A stretch of DNA of 64,000 bases. Origin: Siphonodentalium dalli. Lineage: Eukaryota > Mollusca > Scaphopoda > Gadilida > Siphonodentaliidae. A program made the translations under genes and the position numbers. How positions within the stretch are numbered: position 1 is the stretch's first letter; each line of letters begins with the position of its first letter. Shown one piece after another: positions 1 through 64,000 of the stretch. The notes beneath the pieces were generated by a model. That model worked only from the letters and a program-made list of their open reading frames with translations, was not told where the DNA came from and did not search any database. The stretch spans positions 146,185,379-146,249,378 of the forward strand of contig CP136063.1 of assembly GCA_032622095.1 (NCBI GenBank), read 5' to 3'.

Positions 1-210
1 CTGTACTCCAGCCTCGTATAATGTAGAGAGCAGGGAACGCCATCATGATCCAAGGTATCATTGCATACCAGTATATATGGGATTAGAGAACACCACTGAG
101 GACTTGATGAACAAGCATAGAAGCATCAGTGATCTATGATGGCGCGCACATAACGAGTGTCGGGTACATTTCGAAATGATCAAATGTAGCAGAATGATCA
201 AAATTGCAAA

Positions 211-950
211 ATGACCGGTGAAGGAGTGGCCTGGAGGTATCCCTAAGGTATTACGATTCCAGGAGATGGGACCCCATCGTGTGGAGATGTGGGCCACTGC
301 ACCGTGCCCGCGTGGGGAAGAGATAGAAGGCTGGTTGGTGCAGCTCTTGGAGGCACGCAACAAGTCTTCCCCACCCAGATCATTCAGCCTTTCTTTCCTA
401 CCGGTGAAGGAGTGGCCTGGAGGTATCCCTAAGGTATTACGATTCCAGGGGAACGACTGGACCCCATCTTGTAATGATGTGGGCCACTGCACCATGGGGA
501 AGAGTCAGAAGGCCATTTGGCTGGTGCGCTATGTCTATGAGAGCAAGAGCGTCACGTGACAACGAGTCTTCCCCACCCAGAACAGCTGCCAAAGGCTACT
601 CCCAGGTGCCCAATAATTGTGGTGGCCTATAAACAGATCTTTGTGGAGATGTGTGCCACTGCACCATGGGGAAGAGTTAGAAGGTTGGTTGGTGCAGCAC
701 TTGGAGGCACGCAACAACAAGTCTTCCCCACCCAGAACATTCAGCCTACCGGTGGAGGAGTGGCCTAGAGGTATCCCGAAGGTGTACGATTCCAGGGGAG
801 TGGCTGGACCCCATCTGTGGAGATGTGGGCCACTGCACCGTGGGGACGAGGCAGAAGGCTGGAGCAGCTCTTGGAGGCACGCAACAACTCTTCACTTCCC
901 CACCCAGAACATCCTCCAAAGGCTACAGTGCTGGGTCTTTCCTGACTGAG
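211..950. repeat. Tandem repeat region (~190-bp unit, GC-richer)
   Basis: The phrase ACCGGTGAAGGAGTGGCC recurs at about 212, 401 and, with changes, 749. GTGGGCCACTGCACC recurs within each unit, together with a GCACGCAACAA and CTTCCCCACCCAG segment. The first two units are 189 bp apart. It is GC-richer than its surroundings. Short ORFs on both strands here follow from the repeat and I do not call a gene. The first 210 bases of the window show nothing else. Confidence 0.7.
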
Positions 951-1488
951 ATAAATACTTGTACTTATCGCAAATTGTTGAATTAAATGAAGCAATATAA
1001 GATATCAACCTGTATCCTCATCCTGTACAAAATCACTTACCAGCGGAACATCAGAATCCTCGTCCGACAGTGTGCCTGGTGACCCACTGTCGACCCGCGA
1101 TTCTTGCTCATCGTCGTCAAACCTGCCGACGCCACGCGATGCAGAGAAGCACGTCAAGATCGACGCCAGCCAACAGAATTGGCTGCATCAGGTTGGGATA
1201 CCAGACTGTGGAAGAGGCCTACTCTGAAATGGTTCGACGCAAGACAAATGCTCTTGCATTTGGGATAAGTAGCTATGTCCTGTCCAAGGTCACCCCCTCA
1301 AATTCTGGGGCATCATCAAGCTGCGCCCCCAAGGCCAGAGGGAATAAGTACTGATGAGCCATTTGATCAGAGGAAGCCCCTTCCATGGAATCCCCCAAAT
1401 GCAGGTGGTCCTGACCAAACTGGAATAAATGTCGATGACATACCACTATGATCGCATGACGGCGGAGGAGCAGGCCCGGATGTATCCC

Positions 1489-1707
1489 GAAGGTATTACG
1501 ATTCCAGGGGATCGACTGGACCCCATCTTGTAATGATGTGGGCCACTGCACCATGGGGAAGAGTCAGAAGGCCATTTGGCTGGTGCGCTATGTCTATGAG
1601 AGCAAGAGCGTCACGTGACAACGAGTCTTCCCCACCCAGAACAGCCGCCAAAGGCTACTCCCAGGTGCCCAATAATTGTGGTGGCCTATAAACAGATCTT
1701 CGTGGCA
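1489..1707. repeat. Near-identical direct copy of 430-648
   Basis: About 219 bp match positions 430-648 at an offset of 1059 bp with only a few substitutions, from CGATTCCAGGGG through TAATGATGTGGGCC to AAACAGATCTT. The high identity compared with the other degenerate units suggests recent duplication or conversion. The stretch 950-1488 between the copies shows no feature I can name. Confidence 0.8.
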
Positions 1708-1745
1708 GGAATCCAGGCCGAAATCAAAATACTGATGGAAATTTC

Positions 1746-4088
1746 ACTCTATGTGGAATAATAGTATATCGATGTGAATTTTTTCGAAATTTAATAATCG
1801 TATTGCCACTACCATTAGGCACCTGAGAGAAAGGTGCCGGAGCAATCGCCCGTGAAGATTGGTTTCCCGAATCAACCACTTGCAGCACCCGCCTACCATT
1901 GGTTCACACTGCCGTAGCAGGACCTGGGGGGCCAGAACTGGTCCTGCCCGAGGTAAAGACTGGTACGGTTGCTCAAAGTAGGTAATCATTGACTAATATG
2001 CCCTTACCCAACTATAACAAGTAATACACCCGTGAATGAGCAACCTGCACGGTGTGTGGCCATCAAATTCGAATCATGTTCGACTGCAAGACATGCTGTT
2101 AGTTATAACAAAGCAAGGTTAATATACATAACACAATACAACATAGGTTATTGAGTATAAAGTAAGGTTAATATAAAATCACGTTATACCCCTGGCCACG
2201 TGATCTTACCTGCTATGACAGGTAAGATACTGTCTTTTCTCGTATATGAGGACGATGAGTTCCGAATGCACATAGGCAAGAACTAGGCGGTTTCCGTTGA
2301 CGTGAAGATACGAATGCCTTCATTTTCGTCATGATTGTATCGAATCGTTTTGTCACATAATCAGTGGATATGTGACAATAGACGAAGAGCCATGTCTTGG
2401 CCGGTTTCGGAAATATATTGGCAGTAGATGTGTGCAATATAAACGCTGCGCATGTAAGCTCGCTTTAGACATGTAACAATACAAATGCAGTCCTTACTGA
2501 TATTCTGCGCAATATAAATGTGTTGCATGTAACTGCGCATCATACACGAGTGAAAGCTATTTGGCAGAATATCGTTTTGATATATGTGGAAATAGAAGTT
2601 AGTGAGCCAAGTGATGGTCTCTACTGGAAAGACTATTGGCAGTGAATCTGGAGCACGTGACAATATGTATTCTTTCTATTTCGCTGTTTGCCGTTATCAT
2701 TCACTGATGAAACTGCAAAGTATGTCAGTATTGGGATGAAAACTGTTCACCATATGTAAGCATACTAGTAGTCAGTTCTGACAGCATACATGAGGCCCCG
2801 ATACCATATGATTGTCATGTACAATGTATGGAACTATTACGGCGTGCAATACATTATTGCAAGCTCGCCCATGCCGAGGCATATTAGAGCCTACGGTAAG
2901 ATGGCTTAGTGTCAGGCTACAAAGTTTTCACTTCATTGCAGTTGTTGAACAATAGTTTGTAGTAACCCAAACTGTACTAGTACATACATGGATGTAAAGA
3001 ATGCAACACAATATTTAGAATGTCAGACAACACATCAATTTGAAGTGTGGTTATATATGTGATAACGAATACCATCCCCCTGTTACGGAGTGTTAGTAAC
3101 TATTGTACTGATGATACAATGAGTTATATGATAGTTAATCGTGATAGACAAGGCAGAATTTTCTAAATACCTTGAAGTCGATGTAATGTGTTATTACATT
3201 TGCCATGTGTCTAACAAGACCACGCGCTCATACATACTGGCGGGCGGGCGTAGATTCGCAGGTATTGATCGTTAAAACAATGTTACAGATCGCTCAGTCG
3301 AAAGAAATGTGAATTGTCATCTGATAGTGATAACAAGTACTATCTTTCGTATTTATTCATGTAAAGTATTACAAAGGAGGATATGGCTGTCCTGGGCAAC
3401 TTTCTGCGAATTAACAGAGCAGTGCCATGTATTGATTTGGCAGTATACATTAGGATACAAAGCAACGGAACTTACGAAATAACCGAAGCGAGTCGACGGA
3501 AACTTATGTAAAGTGAAACACGTGTAGCACGAAATTAGGAGATATCGCATACCGTACTACATTGCGTCCTCAATTGTAAGTCATGATAGTCATCACGCCG
3601 TATGTGTGGCACAATATGCACTATGTGGTTTTGCCACAAGTAAGCTATGTGCTTCTTTAGTCATTGTCAAGATGGCCATCTTAATTCCAATTGTTGGAAG
3701 ATAAAGCCGTCTTGAGGAAAACAGAAAACACGGAAACAAATTACGGATACAGTGAAACGAAAAAAGTTCCCGTTTCGGATGTGAGAAATATTAATTAACT
3801 ATCGGGTACAATAAATTGCAAGTTTGTAATATCAACAATAAATATTGAGTCGATAAACTCGCAACACAGAAAGATACAACCTTGAGAAAATAGAAACGAT
3901 CCTGTCCTGGCGAGGAGGAATAAAAACTGACTAGACAATAGATAGAATGCGGGTGTATTCATGCGAGACTAATCCGGACACGGGTGTGAGTGGGATCGGC
4001 ACAGCAATAAAATTTTAACCCTCCTGATTGACACAAGGCCGGAGACGTAATCCATATAGTTCAGTTGAGGGCTTCTCCTTGGCGGAAA
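1746..4088. other. No recognisable gene
   Basis: This is AT-rich sequence with scattered stops in all frames. Short inexact copies of a 'caatataaatgtgttgcatgtaac'-like motif lie at 2430-2530. I see no coding exon, RNA gene or bounded repeat. It is the intron or flank downstream of the last recognised SMC5 exon. Confidence 0.5.
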
Positions 4089-4200
4089 AATGACTTGTTC
4101 CCATCTACATGTCATTGTTGACATCCATGACAAATTTTATGATGATCAGACTAAAGGTACGACCTGTAAACCGTGCTAAAGAATTTAGTCATACAAAGGA
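4089..4200 (+). repeat. Satellite A fragment
   Basis: This is a single partial unit of the ~164-bp satellite found at 6990-7845 and 28790-31845. It contains TTCCCATCTACATGTCATTG, a CATGACAAATTTTATGATGATCAG-like stretch, GGTACGACCTGTA and a diverged TTTAGTCAT junction. It is isolated, so it looks like an old relic. Confidence 0.7.
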
Positions 4201-4684
4201 GGTATGTAATTTAGCGGGATTAACACAAAGGCGCACGGCGGGTTTGCCGTAGTTAAGCCGACAAAGGAGCATTGTGTGGCTCTGCGGTAACGTGATCCCT
4301 GTATTGACAAACCGGCAGGCACTGACAGTTCTATATCCACACACCCGCATGCCTCATAAACCAACATATGCGCAGAGTGGAAATTGCGCATGACAATCAA
4401 CATCTCTCATAAACCAACAAATTGCACATGGCTATTTTGTGTTATAATGTTGTATATAAAAAGGACAAGACAAACGTTTTTGCAAATGAATATATAATTG
4501 TATTTATTAAAATGACGAAATCGAGCTATATCAGAAACTTTAACAGAATAATCAGAACTTTGATTTACATTATTTACACTTGAAAATCATTGGTTACTTG
4601 GCGTGAAAACTACGCGCGGTTTCCTTTGTCTGGGAATTCGTCTCTGTGGCGTTTCTCTGTGAGGTTCCTCGTGGTCGTCCGTTG

Positions 4685-5171
4685 TTAATCTTTCAAATGT
4701 GATTCACATTCCGATAACGCAACGGTGAAGTTAGCTGCCTCCGATTCCGGGGATGCAGTCATGTTCATGGCAGTATGGTTTGTGTCATCGCCGTCATCAT
4801 CTTCATCATTCCCGCCTTCAAATTCCGGCTCCTCGGCTTCGTATGCTCTCGAACCGTACCAGACCAGTCACCACTCTCCTCAAAGTATGTGCCGGCAGAC
4901 TCTCAAAATGTTATGCGTCGTCAAACGTCACAAAATTTTATGCTGACGTGTTCTTGACATCACTTATTTCTCCGGAACTTGCATCAGCAATTATTCTGTT
5001 GGAATGATCGAACACAACGCTCGTTATTGAAGGATGGCGATGCGTTGTAACCATTGCATCCTTTGGGAGACAAACGAACGCCGCTGGATATCCACCCTGC
5101 ATGAGTCTGTCCGTTGCATCTTTTGCTTTCGACAAAAGGCGCTCGATTTCACGTTTACGAAGACTTGTCAT
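4685..5171 (-). pseudogene. Coding-like fragment of unknown family, with frameshifts
   Basis: The first block (5171-4938) starts at ATG with MTSLRKREIERLLSKAKDAT and runs 77 codons. It has a charged helical start and a mixed middle (GGYPAAFVCLPKDAMVTTHR). After a frame change, a second block (about 4910-4685) reads ESAGTYFEESGDWSG, then YEAEEPEFEGGNDEDDDGDD and ends TVALSECESHLKD before TAA. Composition (acidic C-terminus, Met start, balanced residues) looks like real protein, but I do not recognise it. It is antisense to and just upstream of the KDZ-like relic, so it may be a second ORF of the same old element. Confidence 0.35.
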
Positions 5172-5327
5172 TGTTTGTGTGATGTATGTGAATATTGCGA
5201 TTTATTACGGATGGCTTTTCGATATATTACACGACAGTTGTCAGATGCGGTATCCTCTTGCGGCTGGTCACAGGTCATCAAACCAAACTATATCCACATG
5301 CGGAGGATCTCGTGTCACGGATTATAA

Positions 5328-6451
5328 CATTCTCAGACCGGCGATCCTACAATGCATTCATTAGGCTACTTGATATCGACTATGTACAACAAAGCTTTCA
5401 CGTGTGATGTTTGTGGTTCGGATGTCGACTGTGTTATAATGGGTTGTCGGCGGGATTTAGTTACCAAAATTCAAGAAGAACCTGTCCTCAGACGGCATTT
5501 GACATTTTAAGCGACGATTTAGGAGAATTCCATCAAAGATTATATACGATAATAGCTGCAAGTTACATTTGTACACACTACTTAGAGAACCGGCACGATT
5601 CAAACACTGTATATTTTATGTGGATAGAATGCATTTCCGTGGTCACATATAGGGTGTACATTAGGATACAGCATGGATACATATAAATCCACCTAATGCG
5701 CATAAGATTGTCCACTTATAAATGGACAATCGGTACCTAAAATGGTCGTTAATAAATGGACTATCCGACCACCGCGTGGCACGCGAGCTTGGGATTGTCC
5801 ACTAAATCACGACATATATAGATAATCGTGCATGTTAGCTTCATATTAAATCTGAAGGGTAATAACTCTATAAAGAATGTACCTTTACTAAATGACGGAG
5901 ATTTGTGTGAGAAATTTGCAACACCACAACAGATAAACTTTTGTGAAATATAAGTCAAATTCTTCCCTTGGGTGGGTGGGCTTGGGTGAGGTTTGGGGTA
6001 CGTTCTTTAAAAACACTTCTTCGAATATTTCTGTTATTTCGTCAACAACTCTTCTCATACAAATCACCGTTATTTAGCAAATTAATATTATTTATAGAGT
6101 TATTGCCCTTCATATTAAATATGAAGCTAACATGCAGGATTAGCAAAACATGTCTTCATTTAGTGGACAATCCCAAGCTCGCGTGCCACGCGTGGTTGTA
6201 TTGTCCATTTATTAATGACCATTTTAGGTACCGATTGTCCATTTATAAGTGGACAATCCTTGAAGAATTGCCTGTATAAATCTGATACAAGTGTCCGTGG
6301 CATAAATAGCCAAGTTGTTGAACAGGCCAATAGTGGATTGCGACGTATACAGACCCAGTTAACATACATGGCGCCAGACAATTTGATCATTCATGCTTCG
6401 GTTTTTCTGGCTATTAGAAATCGCGGCAAAGCAGAGACTGCAACAAAATAA
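5328..6451 (+). pseudogene. Decayed KDZ-like (Kyakuja-Dileera-Zisupton type) transposase, split by a foldback insertion
   Basis: Three coding-like blocks lie on one strand in family order. Block 1 (5328-5512) has a Cys pair and FTCDVCGSDVDCVIMGCRRD. Block 2 (about 5600-5705) reads CIFYVDRMHFRGHI and, after two stops, WIHINPPNAHKI, resembling the VDRFH(W/F).GH motif followed by a Cys/Asn-Pro segment. Block 3 (6262-6451) reads SVRGINSQVVEQANSGLRRI then QLTYMAPDNLI and FLAIRNRGK, resembling the conserved INS...EQ.N..L.RI...L.YM motif near the end of KDZ transposases. A foldback element (5706-6258) interrupts it. Stops and missing segments make it non-functional. KDZ assignment is from remembered motif patterns, not from a profile search. 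Confidence 0.5.
5706..6258. mobile_element. Foldback (long inverted repeat) element, 553 bp
   Basis: Both ends read GATTGTCCACTTATAAATGG inward and continue as arms of about 250 bases each: 5706-5748 pairs with 6216-6258, 5770-5812 with 6158-6200, and 5830-5870 with 6078-6133. The middle is unpaired. The terminal 27 bases are themselves nearly palindromic. No clear TSD was found. It sits inside the decayed KDZ-like transposase, so it is younger than that element. I see no coding capacity. Confidence 0.8.
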
Positions 6452-6979
6452 CTGAACAGATTATGATAATATATTCTACAATCTTATTATATAGCACCGA
6501 CATTTGCGCATTGAATAATGTTTCAATGTGATATCATTTAGTCATACATATACGTAAAACTGGAACAATTAAATTAAATACAGAAATCATTTTCTGTATA
6601 AAAGTGAATTGTCGGCGCTATTATTACAGCACCGACATTTGCGCATTGAATAATGTTTTTATGGCATGCGTTAATGTGTTATTAGGCACATGCACAAATG
6701 TTTAGTTAGGCACTGCCCATTTGTCTGGTCCTAATCCGATTCACGCACGATGTGATCATAATTACCAACACGCGCCTTAGAAGACCACGCCCATGCCTGT
6801 TTGTGACAACATGTAATCCAATTCCGCACGACTTCGGCGCGTGAAAGGAGTAAAACACGCCCATGCGCCTTTGTGTTTTCCCTTAGGGCATTTGCGCAAT
6901 GCTCTTTTGAGCTGTCAATCACACTAACCCGCTGTGCTCCTTTGTGGTATATGAGGCAAATTACATATATGTACAAAGA

Positions 6980-7845
6980 GTAAAATCCAAGATGGCTGCT
7001 GGCGGCCATGTGTTTTGGCCGAATGACCCCAAAATTACTCGTTCCCATCTACATGTCAATATTAACATCCATGACAAATTTCATGATGATCAGACGAACA
7101 GTACAACCTGTGGCCCGTGCTAATGGATTAAATTTTGAAATCAAAGATGGCCGCTGGTGGCCATGTTTTTTGTCCGAATGTCCCCAAAATGATTCGTTCC
7201 CATCTACATTCCAATTTCAACAGCCATGACAAATTTCATGATGATCAGTCTAAAGGTACGACCTGTAGCCCGTGCTAAAGGATTTAGTAATACAAAGAGT
7301 AAAATCCAAGATGGCTGCTGGCGGCCATGTTTTTTGCCCGAATGACCCAAAAATGACTCGTTCCCATCTACTTCTCATTGTTAACATCCATGACAAATTT
7401 TATGATGATCCGACCAAAGGTACGACCTGTAGCCCGTGTCAAAGGATTTAGTCATGCAAAGAGTAAAATCCAAGATGGCTGCCGGCGGCCATGTTTTTTG
7501 GCCGAATGACCCCAAAATTACTCGTTCCCATCTACATGTCAATATTAACATCCATGACAAATTTCATGAGAATAAGACGAACAGTACGGCCTGTAGCCCA
7601 TGCTAATTGATTGAGTTTTGAAATCCAAGATGGCCACTGGTGGCCATGTTTTTTTGCCGAATGACCCCAAAATGACTCGTTCCCATCTACATGTCAATGT
7701 CAACAGCCATGAAAAATTTCATAATGAACCGACCAAAGGTACGACCTGTAGCCCGTGCTAAAGGAAATTGTTGACGAGTCACGCACACACGGATACCAAA
7801 CCATGGCAATAGCTCAAACTTTACAAAGTAAAGTTGAGCTAAAAA
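6980..7845 (+). repeat. Satellite A array (about 5 units) with hairpin terminus
   Basis: About five tandem units contain AAATCCAAGATGGC, GGCGGCCATGTTTT, ACCCCAAAATGACTCGTTCC and GGTACGACCTGTAGCCCG. Two unit types alternate: one begins TTTAGTCATGCAAAGAG and the other TTGAATTTTGAAATCC. The array ends at GGAAATTGTTGACG, a short CACACAC/ACGGAT stretch, CCATGGCAATAGCTC and an inverted repeat whose arms are CAAACTTTAC and GTAAAGTTGAG. The same terminus closes the large array at 31845. Confidence 0.85.
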
Positions 7846-8333
7846 AGGAATTGAAAACACAGGAACCAGGAATGAAACCCCTTCAGAGCCGGGAACCAAG
7901 AACGTTCCTGGGAAATGTATGCACAAGTTGTACAACACCGGTTATGAGTAATTTGGCTAGTTTGGGTGACAGGGATCATAATATGATAATTTAGATTAAC
8001 TAAAGGGTATTCCAAATTGTTATATTTGACCTCTTTGGACAACATTATGGCATACAACAGAACACAACACAAGTTGGAAAACATAAATCCATCGTTCCGA
8101 CTTCCCAAACTTCAAAAGAAATGTCAAAATGGCATCTCTTAACTTTGTCCGTTAAGTTAAGAGATTACAAAAGAAACAGTCCATATATAGCTCCATGAAA
8201 TTTATATCTTAATTTGCAATACTGTTTTAAATAGTGTCCTGATTTCTTTATTTTATTGGGAGTCGGATGTAGTCTTGAAACTTGTCAGTCTAGAAGCCAT
8301 TGTACTATACATTAGGTCTATGTTACCTAACTT

Positions 8334-8669
8334 CAGGGTTCGCGCTGCCACTTGCCAAATTTGCCAATGGCAAAAATAATTCACATTTGGCAAAACATAT
8401 TTTTATTTGGCAAAAGTTTTGGCAAGTCACTTTTTAATTCCTTGTTCGGTGATTGGCTTATTGAATAATGATAAACCACAATAGAGATGCGAGTGTAATT
8501 CATTATCAACTAACTGGTTTTCTGTCGAAAGTCGTTGAAACCGCGAGTGTCGAAACATAAGATTTAAGGTTGCAGACAATGATATATATCAGTGATAGCA
8601 TTTGGCAAAAAATAATTTCATTTGGCAAATAATTTAGCAAAAGTAAATTTTGGTCCAGCGCAGACCCTG
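8334..8669. mobile_element. hAT-type MITE, 336 bp, 8-bp TSD
   Basis: The ends are CAGGGTTCGCGCTG and, inverted, CAGGGTCTGCGCTG. An exact 8-bp duplication CCTAACTT flanks it at 8326-8333 and 8670-8677. CAGGG ends with 8-bp TSDs are typical of the hAT superfamily. The body repeats ATTTGGCAAA or a close variant several times near both ends, which could be subterminal transposase-binding motifs. There is no coding capacity, so it must have been moved in trans. Confidence 0.88.
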
Positions 8670-8954
8670 CCTAACTTGCGTTTTATCGTAAGCTTGAAAT
8701 GAACATGTATAATATTCTAACTGGACTCTACATTGCCATTCACAAGATTCACAAAATGAAACGATTTGATCTTGCGGAAAGTAGAATGCGATATCAACAG
8801 AAACTGCATCTTCAGCACAGTCTATTCACGCCATACACCGCCCATTCAAACAACTGCATAGGAGCACTGCATGTACAGTCCGTTAATTTGCCACCAAGAA
8901 TAGCCTGAGCTGCGATTGATAATTGATATATGTTGTAAAAGTCTCATTTGGTGA

Positions 8955-9035
8955 AGATCGGATGAGGGATGGGGCACGGACGGACACATGGACGACAGAT
9001 GCCAACCCATGGTAATAGCTCAAACTTTACACTCC
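8955..9035 (+). repeat. Satellite A-type terminus fragment
   Basis: It contains GATGAGGGATGGGGCACGG, a GGACGGACACATGGACGAC tract and CCCATGGTAATAGCTC, i.e. the closing module of satellite A family elements without its array. The hairpin is lost. Confidence 0.6.
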
Positions 9036-9250
9036 ACTGAATGTCCTCATCGCAGTAAACATCCATACCAAATTTCATTGACATCCGGCAACCGGTGGTC
9101 GAGATAAATGCCTGGAGGGACGGACAATCCAACGCATGTATCAGTTTACCCAGCATTTGGTCATGGGGGTATAATATGGTAGAACATAATCAACAGTAAG
9201 TGCACTAATATTCACAAATGCCTGGAGAATACTACCTATTTCTCATTTCA

Positions 9251-63023
<53,773 letters not shown>

Positions 63024-63039
63024 CTGATAAAAGAAAGGT

Positions 63040-64000
63040 TTGTATTGATTCAGTATGCACTGGGACCAATTTGTGTATAGTTACTGATGTACAGTATTAC
63101 ACATTGGCACTGGAATATATAGACACTGGAAACACATACTAGTAATGCACAGGCACTTGCAGTGGCCATCTAATCATGTGAAGTTTTATAAGAGCATGTG
63201 CTTCCCTTTGTGTGAACAGTACTCAACCCACAAGACTCAACCCACAAGAAAATGTTGATGTTACATTGAAAATTTCAAGTAAAATAAATGTGCCAATGAC
63301 AATAATGTAGATCAAGTTGGCGAAAACTTGGTTTGAATAGTGTTGGTGTTGTTGTCAATGGCCAGTCAAAGAATAATTAAAGTTGAAAAGTTTTTGTTTT
63401 TCAATACAATGTATTTTGTCCAGGTCAGGATATCTTCCCCCCCCCCCCCCCCCCCCCCCCCACCCAGCACCTACATGACAAAAAAAATAATCTTATGGTT
63501 TTATCGCTTGTTTTGCTTTATATAGTCATGAAATTATCGCTTGTTTTGCTTTATATAGTCATGAAACAGCGAGAAACCCATATACAAAATTTGGTTCCGG
63601 TCGGATAGAAATTGTTTGAGTTATCGCACCATGCGTAAAGTGTCTACGGACAGATAGACGACGGACTAACGACGAGTGGTCAATCCGGACAACGACACTA
63701 TGTTTACCATACTATGGTATGGGTAAACATAAAAATTAGACTATAAGAAACATATTTATAATGTTTTTAAATCAATTAAAATTACAAGAAATTTCAATTA
63801 TTTATATCAAATATTTATTATATTTTACTTAAAGTTTGTTGAGAGGAAGCTTCCAGAAAATATCACGCTCTAGCAATTTCTGAACAAGTGAGTTAAAGCC
63901 AGGCACCAATTTCTATCTTATCAATAATAAATGTTCAAGCCATATTTATCATTTTAATCAAACTAAATTCACACTATCAGAGTGCCCTTATTTGAAGTTG
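63040..64000. other. SMC5 intron with C-run and family II terminus
   Basis: A 25-base C run lies at 63437-63461. A direct repeat ATCGCTTGTTTTGCTTTATA lies at 63503 and 63537. A family II terminus occupies 63575-63735 (GGTTCCGGTCGGATAGAAAT, a short GGACAGATAGACGACGG tract, ATGTTTACC/GGTAAACAT hairpin). I found no upstream SMC5 exon here. Confidence 0.6.

Noticed and set aside
218-559. Overlapping ORFs of 113-145 codons in the first kilobase
   Set aside because: They repeat the same phrases because the DNA is tandemly repeated, and both strands are open. No domain is recognisable.
1040-1140. Possible minus-strand exon ending DEDSDVPL followed by GTAAGT
   Set aside because: The peptide (FDDDEQESRVDSGSPGTLSD) is attractive and the donor is good, but the plus strand is equally open and protein-like (Ser-rich), there is no supported acceptor, and no partner exon was found.
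63848-63918. Minus-strand stretch ending RDIFWKLPLNKL and a stop, with AATAAA-like sequence after it
   Set aside because: Only about 23 codons, no acceptor support and no family match. It does not fit SMC5.

Overview
The window is non-coding-dominated DNA from an intron-rich animal, most likely a mollusc and perhaps a bivalve. That placement is an inference. It rests on one conserved animal-type protein split into short exons by multi-kilobase introns, and on dispersed repeats of a style I associate with bivalves (~160-bp tandem cores, 'gggccataactcc' families, GGAC-tract ends). Nothing prokaryotic is present: there are no operons and no long non-repetitive ORFs.

The one gene I can reconstruct is on the minus strand and covers most of the window. 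Seven exons (63023-62956, 57539-57422, 55707-55585, 51980-51867, 43885-43790, 24847-24620, 9445-9266) join in frame into 309 codons of SMC5, the ATPase of the SMC5/6 genome-stability complex. They cover the returning coiled coil and most of the C-terminal ATPase head, including the ABC signature and Walker B. The N-terminal head, hinge and outgoing coil lie beyond the right edge. The last exon or exons lie beyond the left edge or were not recognised. Exons make up about 1.4% of the window.

The introns are nested mobile DNA, many with boundaries I could fix from target-site duplications (TSDs) or from paralogous empty sites. (1) A family of GGCC-ended TIR elements with 3-bp TTA/TAA TSDs has four complete copies (9481-10182, 11151-12713, 20288-21574, 54404-55364) and one partial copy (44459 onward). 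Two copies carry different decayed ORFs, and one has an exact empty site at 58050. (2) hAT-type elements: a 336-bp MITE at 8334, a BED-finger-bearing pair at 22189 and 40679, and a 3.5-kb element at 47827. (3) piggyBac-like TTAA elements at 27169 and 48535. (4) A Tc1-like MITE at 54139-55581 whose end forms part of an SMC5 splice donor. (5) A decayed KDZ-like transposase at 5328-6451 split by a foldback element. (6) A 2-kb element at 60687 with clustered ACCGATT motifs at both ends.

Tandem DNA is also prominent. A ~164-bp satellite at 28.8-31.8 kb has a 647-bp higher-order repeat. A 27-bp minisatellite at 46.0-47.6 kb has 57 periods and looks as if it arose from a satellite junction. A second satellite of ~145 bp lies at 34.4-35.9 kb. 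At least five otherwise different repeat families end in the same layout: a GGAC-rich tract followed by a perfect or near-perfect hairpin.

A short plus-strand segment at 33219-33437 resembles the transmembrane plus cytoplasmic tail of an integrin beta chain and may be a stranded exon. I found no tRNA, rRNA or CRISPR array.
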